Below, piece by piece: positions 35,600 to 43,000 of a DNA stretch of 54,761 bases; the stretch's first letter is position 1; every line of letters starts with the position of its first letter. The notes under the pieces were generated by a model, which worked only from the letters and a program-made list of their open reading frames with translations, searched no databases and had not been told where the DNA came from. The DNA comes from RPQJ01 sp963696545 (lineage in GTDB: Bacteria > Pseudomonadota > Gammaproteobacteria > Steroidobacterales > Steroidobacteraceae), in the NCBI GenBank assembly GCA_963696545.1, contig CAVOKQ010000017.1, positions 1 to 54,761 on the forward strand, in the 5' to 3' direction. A program made the position numbers and the translations under genes.

Positions 35600-35998
35600 A
35601 TGGCCCGCGGCCGGGGTTTCACGCTCGTCGAACTGCTGGTCGTGCTGGCGATCCTCGGCTTCATCGTCGCGCTGGTCGGGCCGCTGACCGCGGATCGCAT
35701 CGACAAGGCGCGCGCGCAGGAGGAGTGGCTGATACTCGACCGCACTGTGCGCGGGCTCGCGTTCAAGGCGTTCGCAGACGGCCGTGAAGTGGAGCTGCGC
35801 GGCGAGGGTGGCGAACTGCGCTGGAAGATGGCCGGCATGGCGGAGCGCTCGCTGCCGCTGAAGCACCTGTTCTTCGACTCTGCGCAGCAGGTGCGCATCA
35901 ATGCGAACGGCGTGGCCGAGCCCTCCAGCCTCGCGTTGCACCAGGCCGGCCGGCAGCGGGTGCTCGAGCTGAACGGCTGGCTGGGGGACGGCAAGTGA
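35600..35998 (+). CDS. gspH: Type II secretion minor pseudopilin GspH
   Basis: A 132-residue pseudopilin. The prepilin site is G6/F7 with Glu at +5 (GRGFTLVELLVVLAILGFIV). The C-terminal part (DRTVRGLAFKAFADGREVEL, VLELNGWLGDGK) is short for GspH, but its position after gspF and before gspI matches the usual order. It would lie at or near the tip of the pseudopilus. Stop and next start overlap (ATGA-like GTGA at 35995). It could alternatively be classed as a generic pseudopilin of GspH/FimT type. Confidence 0.85.
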   Translation: MARGRGFTLVELLVVLAILGFIVALVGPLTADRIDKARAQEEWLILDRTVRGLAFKAFADGREVELRGEGGELRWKMAGMAERSLPLKHLFFDSAQQVRINANGVAEPSSLALHQAGRQRVLELNGWLGDGK

Positions 35999-37080
35999 AG
36001 CGGCAGCGCGGCTTCACGCTGCTCGAGGTGCTGATCGCGGCGACGATCCTGTTCACGGTGCTGGCGGTCGCGACCGAGACCTATCGCAACTCGCTGCTCG
36101 CGAGCGGCCGGGCTGAAGGACTGGTGGCGCTGCTGACGCCGTTACCGCTGATCACGTCGTCGATCCGCAGCCAGCTGCGCTCGAATCCGGCCGAGAAGCT
36201 GGACGGCCGGTCCGAACTGCTCGGTGTCAGCTACGAGTGGGAGGCGACGACAACACGCTACGGCGCGCCGCCGCGCCGCTTCGATCCGGACGCGACGGAT
36301 TTCATCACCTACCAGCCTCGGTTCCGTCTTTACGACGTGCGGCTCAAGCTGCGCCGCTCAGGCCAGCAGCGCGTGTTCCTTTACCAGGAGGTCGCATGGG
36401 AAGCGTATCCGAAGGTAAAGGGCTTCACGTTGATCGAGCTGCTGATCGCGCTCGCGATCTTCGGCATGGTCATGGGTGTCGCGACCTACGGCTATTCGCT
36501 GTTCACGCGCCACTGGGAGGGACGCCTCGGCCGCTTCCAGCAGGCGCAGGACCAGTACCAGCGACTCGATCTGGTCGTTGGATCGCTCGAGAACACGCTG
36601 CCGTACATCGTCCGGGATGCCGGCGGTGACGGCGGCTTCTACTTCCTCGGCCGCGAGGAGGGCCTGACGCTGGTCACGATGAGCCCGATCTACACGCCGG
36701 GCGAGCTTGCGGTGATCCGCGTGTTCCGCGAGCGCACCGCGAGCGGCCGCTGGAACCTGCTCTACGAGGAGGCGCCACTCGTCGGCGTGCAGCTGCGTCT
36801 CGCGTCGCAGACGCTGCCGTTCAAGCATCGCATGGTCGTGTTGCGCGACCTGCCGGACCTGCAGTTCGGCTATTTCGGCTGGGAGTCGCTCGACCAGCGG
36901 CTCGCCGCGTCGAACGAGCCCGAGCTCGGCCTCGCGCCGCAGTGGATGACGGAGACTGACGGGCTCGTGACGCGCAGCCATCCGCAGCGCATCAGGATCA
37001 AGATCGGCGACACGGAGGCCGTCGTGTTCGTGCCGGAGCGGGCGGACGTCACCTTCCGTCGCTACATGCCGCCGGAATGA
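35995..37080 (+). CDS. Fused minor pseudopilins GspI-GspJ (probably one extra G at 36420-36422)
   Basis: One 361-codon frame carries two complete prepilin signals: G6/F7 (RGFTLLEVLIAATILF, GspI-like) and, inside the chain, G143/F144 (KGFTLIELLIALAIFGMVMG, GspJ-like). As written, the second signal would be buried and could not be exported. Removing one G from the GGG at 36420-36422 gives gspI ending KVKASR and TGA at 36431-36433 (145 residues) and gspJ starting at ATG 36396 as MGSVSEGKGFTLIELL (227 residues). Just before that ATG is a perfect AGGAGG (36386-36391). I therefore think two overlapping genes, gspI and gspJ, are the ancestral state. The extra base is a mutation or a base-call error. 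Both proteins would sit at the pseudopilus tip with GspK. Confidence 0.9.
   Translation: MKRQRGFTLLEVLIAATILFTVLAVATETYRNSLLASGRAEGLVALLTPLPLITSSIRSQLRSNPAEKLDGRSELLGVSYEWEATTTRYGAPPRRFDPDATDFITYQPRFRLYDVRLKLRRSGQQRVFLYQEVAWEAYPKVKGFTLIELLIALAIFGMVMGVATYGYSLFTRHWEGRLGRFQQAQDQYQRLDLVVGSLENTLPYIVRDAGGDGGFYFLGREEGLTLVTMSPIYTPGELAVIRVFRERTASGRWNLLYEEAPLVGVQLRLASQTLPFKHRMVVLRDLPDLQFGYFGWESLDQRLAASNEPELGLAPQWMTETDGLVTRSHPQRIRIKIGDTEAVVFVPERADVTFRRYMPPE
36386..36398 (+). promoter_or_regulatory. Strong ribosome-binding site and ATG of the hidden gspJ
   Basis: AGGAGG (36386-36391), four bases, then ATG (36396-36398). In the given frame this ATG opens a pattern that becomes Arg-rich noise after eight codons, but one-base removal in the following GGG turns it into a proper pseudopilin. 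A site this strong inside a coding region supports a separate gspJ start. Confidence 0.8.
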
Positions 37081-38000
37081 TGGCCATGGCTGCGCATCGT
37101 GAGCGGGGCATTGCGCTGATCCAGGTGCTGCTGGTGACGGGCATCATCGCGCTGCTGATGCTGCAGATGGGGCTCACGGCACGCGACCAGGTTGCGCGCG
37201 CCCAGGCGCTCGCGGATCGCGCGGCGATTCAGTTGGCGGCACAGTCACGAGAGGCGGCGCTGGTCTACTCGTTGCTGACGGAGCCGCTCGCGAAGTCGCC
37301 GGACAGCGAGAATCCCTATGCGTCAGCCTGGAACTTCCAGGGCGACCCGTTCACCGTGGATGGCATCACGTTCACGATCCAGGACGAATCGGGGCACATG
37401 CGCGTTCCCAACCAGCCTGGCGGCGAGTTCGAGCAGCTGCTGCTGTCGCAGGGCGTCGAGCCGACGCGGGCCCGCAAACTGAACCAGGAACTGATGGCCA
37501 TGCAGGGCGTCTCGGCGCCCTTGCGGGAACTGGGCGCGAACTCCGCCGCGGAGGACGGTGGCGAGGCGCCCCCCTTGCCCGCCGGCCGCTATCCGCTGCA
37601 GGACCTTGGGCAGCTCAAGCTGCTGCCGGGAATGGATCCGGAACTCTATCGGCGCCTGCGACCCCTGCTGACCTTGTATCCTACGCCCGGTTTCAACCCG
37701 ACGACGGCACCGCCAGACTTGCTGAACGCACAGATGACGACAAGCCAGGTGGCGGGCGTAAAGGACGCCCGTGACGACGGCGGCCTCGATTCGCAGGCGC
37801 TGTGGAAGCTCACTGGCATCATGGCGGACGAGACCAATGTACTCGTACCGGGGCCGGCCCTGACCGTGCGGCTCGACATGGAAGCAGGCGACACGCGTGC
37901 GCTGCGCACGACGACCTTCATCGTGCGTCCGTATGCCTCGGAGCCGCTCGCGGTGTGGCAGCAGGTGCGGGGCGAGGGCGAGGGCGGACCGACCGAATGA
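37077..38000 (+). CDS. gspK: Type II secretion minor pseudopilin GspK
   Basis: A 307-residue pseudopilin, the largest of the set, as expected for GspK at the pseudopilus tip. The N-terminal signal RGIALIQVLLVTGIIALLML fits the GspK type, which often has a hydrophobic residue or Gln in place of the +5 Glu; here it is Gln (ALIQV). The body has the family's helical insertion with FTIQDESGHMRVPN (usual D-x-x-x-K/R-x-N) and the C-terminal DLLNAQ and TTFIVRPYA. The missing Glu agrees with its role as tip, because it needs no neighbour ahead. Start and stop overlap the flanking genes by four bases. Confidence 0.9.
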   Translation: MMAMAAHRERGIALIQVLLVTGIIALLMLQMGLTARDQVARAQALADRAAIQLAAQSREAALVYSLLTEPLAKSPDSENPYASAWNFQGDPFTVDGITFTIQDESGHMRVPNQPGGEFEQLLLSQGVEPTRARKLNQELMAMQGVSAPLRELGANSAAEDGGEAPPLPAGRYPLQDLGQLKLLPGMDPELYRRLRPLLTLYPTPGFNPTTAPPDLLNAQMTTSQVAGVKDARDDGGLDSQALWKLTGIMADETNVLVPGPALTVRLDMEAGDTRALRTTTFIVRPYASEPLAVWQQVRGEGEGGPTE

Positions 38001-39082
38001 ACGAACAGTCTCGAGGCGCAATGGGCTCACGGCTCCGTAACATGCTCGGCAACCGGGTCGTGTGGCTCACGGACGAACGCCGCGATGCGTCCGGGTCGCC
38101 GACCCGGGCGCCTGCGCTCGTCACGGTGCTGGGCCGCGAGCACTACGTTGAGCGCCGTCGACAGTACCCGATCCTGTCGCGCCGCGACCTGGACGGCGTG
38201 CTCGCGCAGGAACTTGCTGGCGCACCGCCGACTCTGACCGCGGTCCTGCCGGTCCACGACGACAAGCGCGAGGTCGCGTTCTTCGAGATCAGGCCGGCGG
38301 CACTCGAGCGCGCGGGCCCCTGCGTGTGGGTCGTTCCCGAGAGCCTCGCGCTGGCGGCGACGCTGCCCGGCGAGCGGGTGGCCACCGTCGAACGGCAGGG
38401 CTTCCGGTATTTCCTTTCCGCCGACGGCACGAGCCAGCCATCCGGAGGCGCGGTCACCAGTGCGGACCTGTTTGCGCTTGCGGCCGGGCTCGACGCGACC
38501 GACGGCATTGCGATTTCCGGCGATGGCCTGCACTCGCGTCTCGTTGACGGGCTCGGACGACTCCCGGCGGAGACGTGGTTGCGCTTCCGCACGCCTTCGC
38601 TGCGTCCGCGCCTCGAGTTCGAGTGGAAGCCCGTCGCCGCGATGGCCGGAGTCGGCCTGGTCACGTACCTTGCGCTGGCCTCGGGTTACCTGACGCTCAC
38701 TCGCAACGCGCGTGAGAACGAGCTCGCGGGTCTCGGTGGCGAAGTGGACAAGCTGCTGGTAGCGCAACACGACGTCGATCGCATGCTCGCGGAGCAATCC
38801 GGCCTCGCGGCCGTGATGGCCGATCGCCGCAATACCTACCGCCTGTGGCAGGTCGTTGCGGTCGCATGGAGCAAGGGTGCGGTGCTGACCGCCGTGGAAC
38901 TGAAGGACGCGACGCTGACGTTGCGCGGCAATGCAGCGGTCGCAACCGACGTACTCGCAGCAGTGGACGCCGTGCCTGGCTTCGCGGATGCGAAGTTCTC
39001 CGCGCCGGTGCGCCAGATCAACTCGGACCGCGAGGAGTTCACCGTCACGCTGACGATGCAGCCGGAGGCTGGCCGTGGGTGA
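37997..39082 (+). CDS. gspL: Type II secretion inner-membrane protein GspL
   Basis: A 361-residue protein with a cytoplasmic actin-like region (about residues 25-200), one membrane helix (about 215-235, VAAMAGVGLVTYLALASGYL) and a periplasmic ferredoxin-like part. Overall similarity to GspL is weak, as usual for this family. The position between gspK and gspM, the size and the single helix decide the call. It links the ATPase GspE to the envelope through GspM. The ATG overlaps the gspK stop (ATGA). Its end overlaps the gspM GTG start by eight bases. Confidence 0.82.
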   Translation: MNEQSRGAMGSRLRNMLGNRVVWLTDERRDASGSPTRAPALVTVLGREHYVERRRQYPILSRRDLDGVLAQELAGAPPTLTAVLPVHDDKREVAFFEIRPAALERAGPCVWVVPESLALAATLPGERVATVERQGFRYFLSADGTSQPSGGAVTSADLFALAAGLDATDGIAISGDGLHSRLVDGLGRLPAETWLRFRTPSLRPRLEFEWKPVAAMAGVGLVTYLALASGYLTLTRNARENELAGLGGEVDKLLVAQHDVDRMLAEQSGLAAVMADRRNTYRLWQVVAVAWSKGAVLTAVELKDATLTLRGNAAVATDVLAAVDAVPGFADAKFSAPVRQINSDREEFTVTLTMQPEAGRG

Positions 39083-39698
39083 TGCTCGCGTCCGCTGGCT
39101 GCTCGGCCTGGCGCTGGTCCTCGCGGCGCTGCGATTCGTGGTCGTGCCGTGGACGCAGTCGCAGGTCGAGCAGCGACAGCAGCTCGAAGTGCTGACGAAG
39201 CGCCTCGACCGGTCGGCCAGCGTCGTCGCGAACGCAGACGCGATCCGTGCGGCGCAGGGCAAGGTGACCGCCGCAACGACGCTCGTCCGTCAGCGGTTCC
39301 CGCAGGTGGCGGACAAGGACGATTTCCGGCTCGAAGCCCAGCGCATGCTCGCGGGCATCGCAAGCCGCGGCGGTGCGAAGGTCATTCTGTTCGACTGGGT
39401 GGTCGACGGCGATGCTCCCAAGGCCGGGCTCGCGTACGGCCGCGTCAACGCGCGAATCGAGGGCCCGTTCGACAGTCTCGTCTCGGTGCACGGCCAGATC
39501 GAGGCGGAGATGCCTTTCGCCGCGGTCCGCGAAGTGACGCTCGACTTCACGCAGGACGGCGTGTCCGGCCTCAGTTCCGGCACGACCATGGTGGCGCTGG
39601 TGATGGACCTCTATTACCAGCCGATGGCTCCGGTCCAGGCGCCTGCACCTGCGCTGGCTCCGACCGCGGCTCCGACCGTCACCGGGAGCGGCTCGTGA
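39075..39698 (+). CDS. gspM: Type II secretion inner-membrane protein GspM
   Basis: A 207-residue protein with one N-terminal helix (about residues 8-26, WLLGLALVLAALRFVVVPW) and a short coiled-coil (QSQVEQRQQLEVLTKRLD). The periplasmic domain follows, with SRGGAKVILFDW and a Pro/Ala-rich tail. It matches the GspM/PilO-like type in size, topology and position. It would partner GspL in the inner membrane. The start is GTG (39075); an ATG lies three codons later. The stop overlaps the GTG of the next gene. Confidence 0.82.
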   Translation: MGDARVRWLLGLALVLAALRFVVVPWTQSQVEQRQQLEVLTKRLDRSASVVANADAIRAAQGKVTAATTLVRQRFPQVADKDDFRLEAQRMLAGIASRGGAKVILFDWVVDGDAPKAGLAYGRVNARIEGPFDSLVSVHGQIEAEMPFAAVREVTLDFTQDGVSGLSSGTTMVALVMDLYYQPMAPVQAPAPALAPTAAPTVTGSGS

Positions 39699-40459
39699 CC
39701 CGGCGCAACCTGTTCGCGATCACGGCCGGTGTGCTGCTGCTGATCGCGGCGGTCGACTTCTGGCAGCGCATTTTCGTCCCGCGCCACCAGCAGGTCCGGG
39801 CCGCGAGCAGTTTCGTGCCCGCCGCCGTTCCGGCATCAGCGTCGTCTGCACAGATTCGCAAGGACCTGGCGACGTGGTTGCCGAAGCTTGCACCGATCGC
39901 GGAGGAGTCCGGTCCGGCGGCCGAGACCCAGTGGGGGCTGCGGCTGCTGGCCGTGTTCGACGACCAGAGCGGCCGGTTCGCGGTGGTTCGTGCGACTCCA
40001 GCGGCCGGCGGCGGCGCAGTGAAGATCCTGCGCGTGGTTGAGGGCGCCGACCTGTATGGGTACAAGGTCGCCCGGATCGAGCCGTTGCGCGTGAAGCTCG
40101 ATAGTAAGCAGGGCGCGCAGGAACTGCAGTTGTTCCACCCGAACGGGAGCCCGGTCGTGGGTGCCGCGCCGCAATCGAGTGCGGTTCCGTCGGCTCCCGC
40201 CGAGACGGGGACGGCGCCGGTTGTCCAGTCCCAGCCTGCCGCGCCCGCAAACACAGGTAAGTCGGCGCCGGTTCCGGCAGTCCGGCCTGCGCATCAGGCG
40301 GCCCCCGGCGCCCCCTCGCGACCAGTTGCAGGCAAGGGCCCGAAAACCGTGCAAACACAGGAATTGAAGCCCGGCCAGGCCTTCGAACTCCCCGACAGCA
40401 TGCGCGGCCTCAAGGTTCTGGATGCCCCCGTTCCGCCGCCGCCCCCGAAGAACCCGTAG
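39695..40459 (+). CDS. GspC/XpsN-like periplasmic connector protein
   Basis: A 254-residue protein with one N-terminal helix (FAITAGVLLLIAAVDFW) and a periplasmic domain that has the GspC homology-region pattern (LRLLAVFDDQSGRFAVV, then GYKVARIEPLRVKL). A long Pro/Ala-rich linker and a proline-rich end PVPPPPPKNP follow. GspC proteins connect the inner-membrane platform to the secretin. The position directly before gspD matches XpsN of Xanthomonas rather than the usual gspC place at the operon start. No PDZ domain is evident. A PilP-like assignment is the main alternative. GTG start overlaps the gspM stop. Confidence 0.72.
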   Translation: MTRRNLFAITAGVLLLIAAVDFWQRIFVPRHQQVRAASSFVPAAVPASASSAQIRKDLATWLPKLAPIAEESGPAAETQWGLRLLAVFDDQSGRFAVVRATPAAGGGAVKILRVVEGADLYGYKVARIEPLRVKLDSKQGAQELQLFHPNGSPVVGAAPQSSAVPSAPAETGTAPVVQSQPAAPANTGKSAPVPAVRPAHQAAPGAPSRPVAGKGPKTVQTQELKPGQAFELPDSMRGLKVLDAPVPPPPPKNP

Positions 40460-40487
40460 AATTGACGAAATTGACCCGACTGCAGGC

Positions 40488-42791
40488 ATGAAAAGTCCCA
40501 TCCTGATGTTGTCCGTCGCGGCGCTGGTCGCGGGTTGTGCGCAGACGTCGCAGCGAATGCAGATTCCACCTGCGCGCGTCGCGGGCACGCCTGATTCCAA
40601 TACCGTGCAGTCCTCCGGCATGCAGTCGTCACTGCCCGAAGACGGCGAGCAGGGGCCCGTCGAAGGCATCACGCCCACCGAGAATCCACAGTACTCGCAA
40701 GGCGTCACTCGTGTCCCGAGCGCGCCGCGCTCGGCGCCGAAGCTCCAGTCGCAGGACTGGTCCGGGCGCTTCCCGTCGAACGATTCGCTTGCGGTCGCCG
40801 TGGAGGCGATGCCGCTGAAGGATTTCGTGAACTACTCGTTCAGCGAGGCGCTGAAGGCCAACTACGTGCTGGCCCCCGGTATCCCGGGCCTGGACGACCC
40901 GGTCACGCTGAACATCGACAAGCCGGTGAGCAGCCGGGCGTACTACAGGCTGGTCACCGAGATGCTCGCGTCACGCGGCATCGCCACGACCTACCGCGAC
41001 GGCGTCTTCTACCTGGCGACCGCCGGCGCAGGCAACAAGGGCAACATTGCGATCGGCTTCGGACGGCGACCGCAGGATGTGCCCGAGGTCGCGGGCAAGA
41101 TCATGCAGGTCGTGCCGCTGCGCTACGGCCTGAACCCGAGCATCGAGAAGACGATCATCAGCCTGGCCGATGCGCAGGTGGGACAGGACACGCAGCAGAG
41201 TGCGCTCTTCATCACCGGCGAGCGCGACGCCGTGTTGCGCGCACTCGATGTCGTGAGCCTGCTCGACCAGCCTGCGTCCCGGGCTCGCGAGGTCGGGATC
41301 ATCGATCTCAACTTTGTCACGGCCAAGGCCGTCAGCGACCAGCTCGCGCTGATCCTCGGCAACGAGGGTATCCCGACCGGCGTCGGCGGCGGCGAATTGC
41401 GGAGCGTCGCGATCGTGCCGCTGGAGCAGCTCGGCTCGCTGGTCGTGTTCGCTGCGAGCCCGGAGTTGCTGCAACGGGTCGATTACTGGGTCAAGCAGCT
41501 CGACAAGCCGAACCAGGGGCCCGAGGAACGCTACTTCATCTACCACCCGCGCTATGCGCGTGCGTCGGACCTCGGCCAGTCCGTGGCGCCGCTGCTCGGT
41601 GGCACGATCGCGACCGGCGGCGACCTCACTCGCGACACGCGCTCCGCACTGATGCCGGATGGAACGACGCGCGGCAACCTGATCCAGCCCGGGGCGATGA
41701 GCACGCTGCCAGGGGGCGTCGGTTCGCAGTTGCCGGGGTATGCAGTCACCAACGAAAACGTATTGCGGCGCGAAGCGGGCTCGCGCTCCGTGGCGTCGGA
41801 AGCGGTTTCAGTGAAGGGCGAGGGCATCACGCTGTCCGTGGATCCGCGCTCGAACACGCTGATCTTCTTCACGACCGGCGCGCACTACCAGACGCTGCTG
41901 CCGATGGTGCAGCGGCTCGACGTGCCGCCGAAGCAGATCCTGCTCGAGACGATGATCGCCGAGGTCACGCTCACCGGCGAGTTCGCCTACGGCGTCGAAT
42001 TCGCCTTCACCAGCGGCGGCAACTTCAGCGGTGGCACGCTCGGCGGCCTCGGGCTCCCGTCGGGCGGCCTGCAACTGAATTGGTTCAACAGCCTGACCCA
42101 GCAGGCACGCATCAAGCTTTCCGCTTCGAACAACCTCGTCAACATCCTTTCGAACCCGACGCTCGTGGTACGCGATGGTGTCGAGGCGTCGATCAAGGTC
42201 GGCAATGACGTGCCGACGGTCGGTGCGACCGCGACCGATCCGCTCGAGTCGCAGACCCAGATTACGCAGGTGCTGTATCGCAAGACGGGTCTCGACCTGA
42301 AGATTCGCCCGACCATCAATGCCGAGGGCGTGGTCGTGATGGAGATAAGCCAGAGCATCTCGAACACGGTCGAAGGTGCGTCCGACGTGCAGGGCGCGCC
42401 CGTGTTCTTCGAGCGCGCTGTCACCACCGAAGTGGTGGCCCGGTCGGGTGAGAGCATCCTGCTCGCAGGCCTGATTTCCGAGCGCAAGAACGACAATTCG
42501 TCGTACGTGCCGGGGCTCGGGCAGATCCCGGGGATCGGGTGGCTGTTCCGGTCCGACAGCAAGGACAAGGAGCGGACCGAGCTCGTGGTCCTGATCACGC
42601 CGCGCGTGATCGAGGACCCCAAGGAATGGAACGAGATCCGCATCGGAATGCAAGGGGCGCTGCAGAATCTCGTGCTGCCGGAGCCGAACGCCTCGGCGTA
42701 CGGTCGTGGCGGCGTTACAACGCCTGTGGTGCCCCTGCCGCCATCCGCGATACAGCCCTTCGGCGTGCCCCCCGGGCCGGGCTCGGATTGA
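40488..42791 (+). CDS. gspD: Type II secretion secretin GspD (lipoprotein type)
   Basis: A 767-residue outer-membrane channel protein. The signal peptide has a lipobox LVAGC (Cys17), so this is a liposecretin like XpsD or HxcQ that can reach the outer membrane without a separate pilotin. After a Ser/Pro-rich linker come the N0-N1-N2/N3 region (from about residue 105, PLKDFVNYSFSEALKANYV) and the secretin core with VPTVGATATDPL, the EGVVVMEISQSISNT strand and the closing LAGLISERKNDN, PGLGQIPGIGWLF and ERTELVVLITPRVI. The length is typical. It is last in the operon, 28 bases after the GspC-like gene. Confidence 0.95.
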   Translation: MKSPILMLSVAALVAGCAQTSQRMQIPPARVAGTPDSNTVQSSGMQSSLPEDGEQGPVEGITPTENPQYSQGVTRVPSAPRSAPKLQSQDWSGRFPSNDSLAVAVEAMPLKDFVNYSFSEALKANYVLAPGIPGLDDPVTLNIDKPVSSRAYYRLVTEMLASRGIATTYRDGVFYLATAGAGNKGNIAIGFGRRPQDVPEVAGKIMQVVPLRYGLNPSIEKTIISLADAQVGQDTQQSALFITGERDAVLRALDVVSLLDQPASRAREVGIIDLNFVTAKAVSDQLALILGNEGIPTGVGGGELRSVAIVPLEQLGSLVVFAASPELLQRVDYWVKQLDKPNQGPEERYFIYHPRYARASDLGQSVAPLLGGTIATGGDLTRDTRSALMPDGTTRGNLIQPGAMSTLPGGVGSQLPGYAVTNENVLRREAGSRSVASEAVSVKGEGITLSVDPRSNTLIFFTTGAHYQTLLPMVQRLDVPPKQILLETMIAEVTLTGEFAYGVEFAFTSGGNFSGGTLGGLGLPSGGLQLNWFNSLTQQARIKLSASNNLVNILSNPTLVVRDGVEASIKVGNDVPTVGATATDPLESQTQITQVLYRKTGLDLKIRPTINAEGVVVMEISQSISNTVEGASDVQGAPVFFERAVTTEVVARSGESILLAGLISERKNDNSSYVPGLGQIPGIGWLFRSDSKDKERTELVVLITPRVIEDPKEWNEIRIGMQGALQNLVLPEPNASAYGRGGVTTPVVPLPPSAIQPFGVPPGPGSD

Positions 42792-42844
42792 AGCGCGCGC
42801 AGCAGACAATCGCCCAAGTCGGCGCCGGATCACGCTTTCTGCTA

Positions 42845-42872
42845 TTGACAAGCAACATAAGCGGCCTAAACT
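42845..42872 (+). promoter_or_regulatory. Strong sigma-70-like promoter before the tandem exported-protein genes
   Basis: TTGACA (42845-42850), a perfect -35, is followed after 16 bases by TAAACT (42867-42872). It lies about 130 bases before the ATG at 43001, so the mRNA has a long leader. The leader contains the palindromes GTTGT-GA-ACAAC and CCCCTAGGGG (42943-42952). GGAGA is ten bases before the ATG. This suggests the gene is transcribed on its own, not only with the secretion operon. Confidence 0.6.
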
Positions 42873-43000
42873 TCCGCTTCGAACTGGCTTGGAACGAGCC
42901 GGTCTGATGTTAGTTGTGAACAACCAACAGGAATTGAAGGTACCCCTAGGGGGGCCGGACGTTCGCTAACCAGTCCACCATCCACGGAGAAACAGGGTCT

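Noticed and set aside
36396..36629. Separate small gene starting at the strong ribosome-binding site inside gspIJ.
   Set aside because: After eight codons the product is Arg-rich noise in the given frame; it makes sense only as the start of gspJ after removal of one base.
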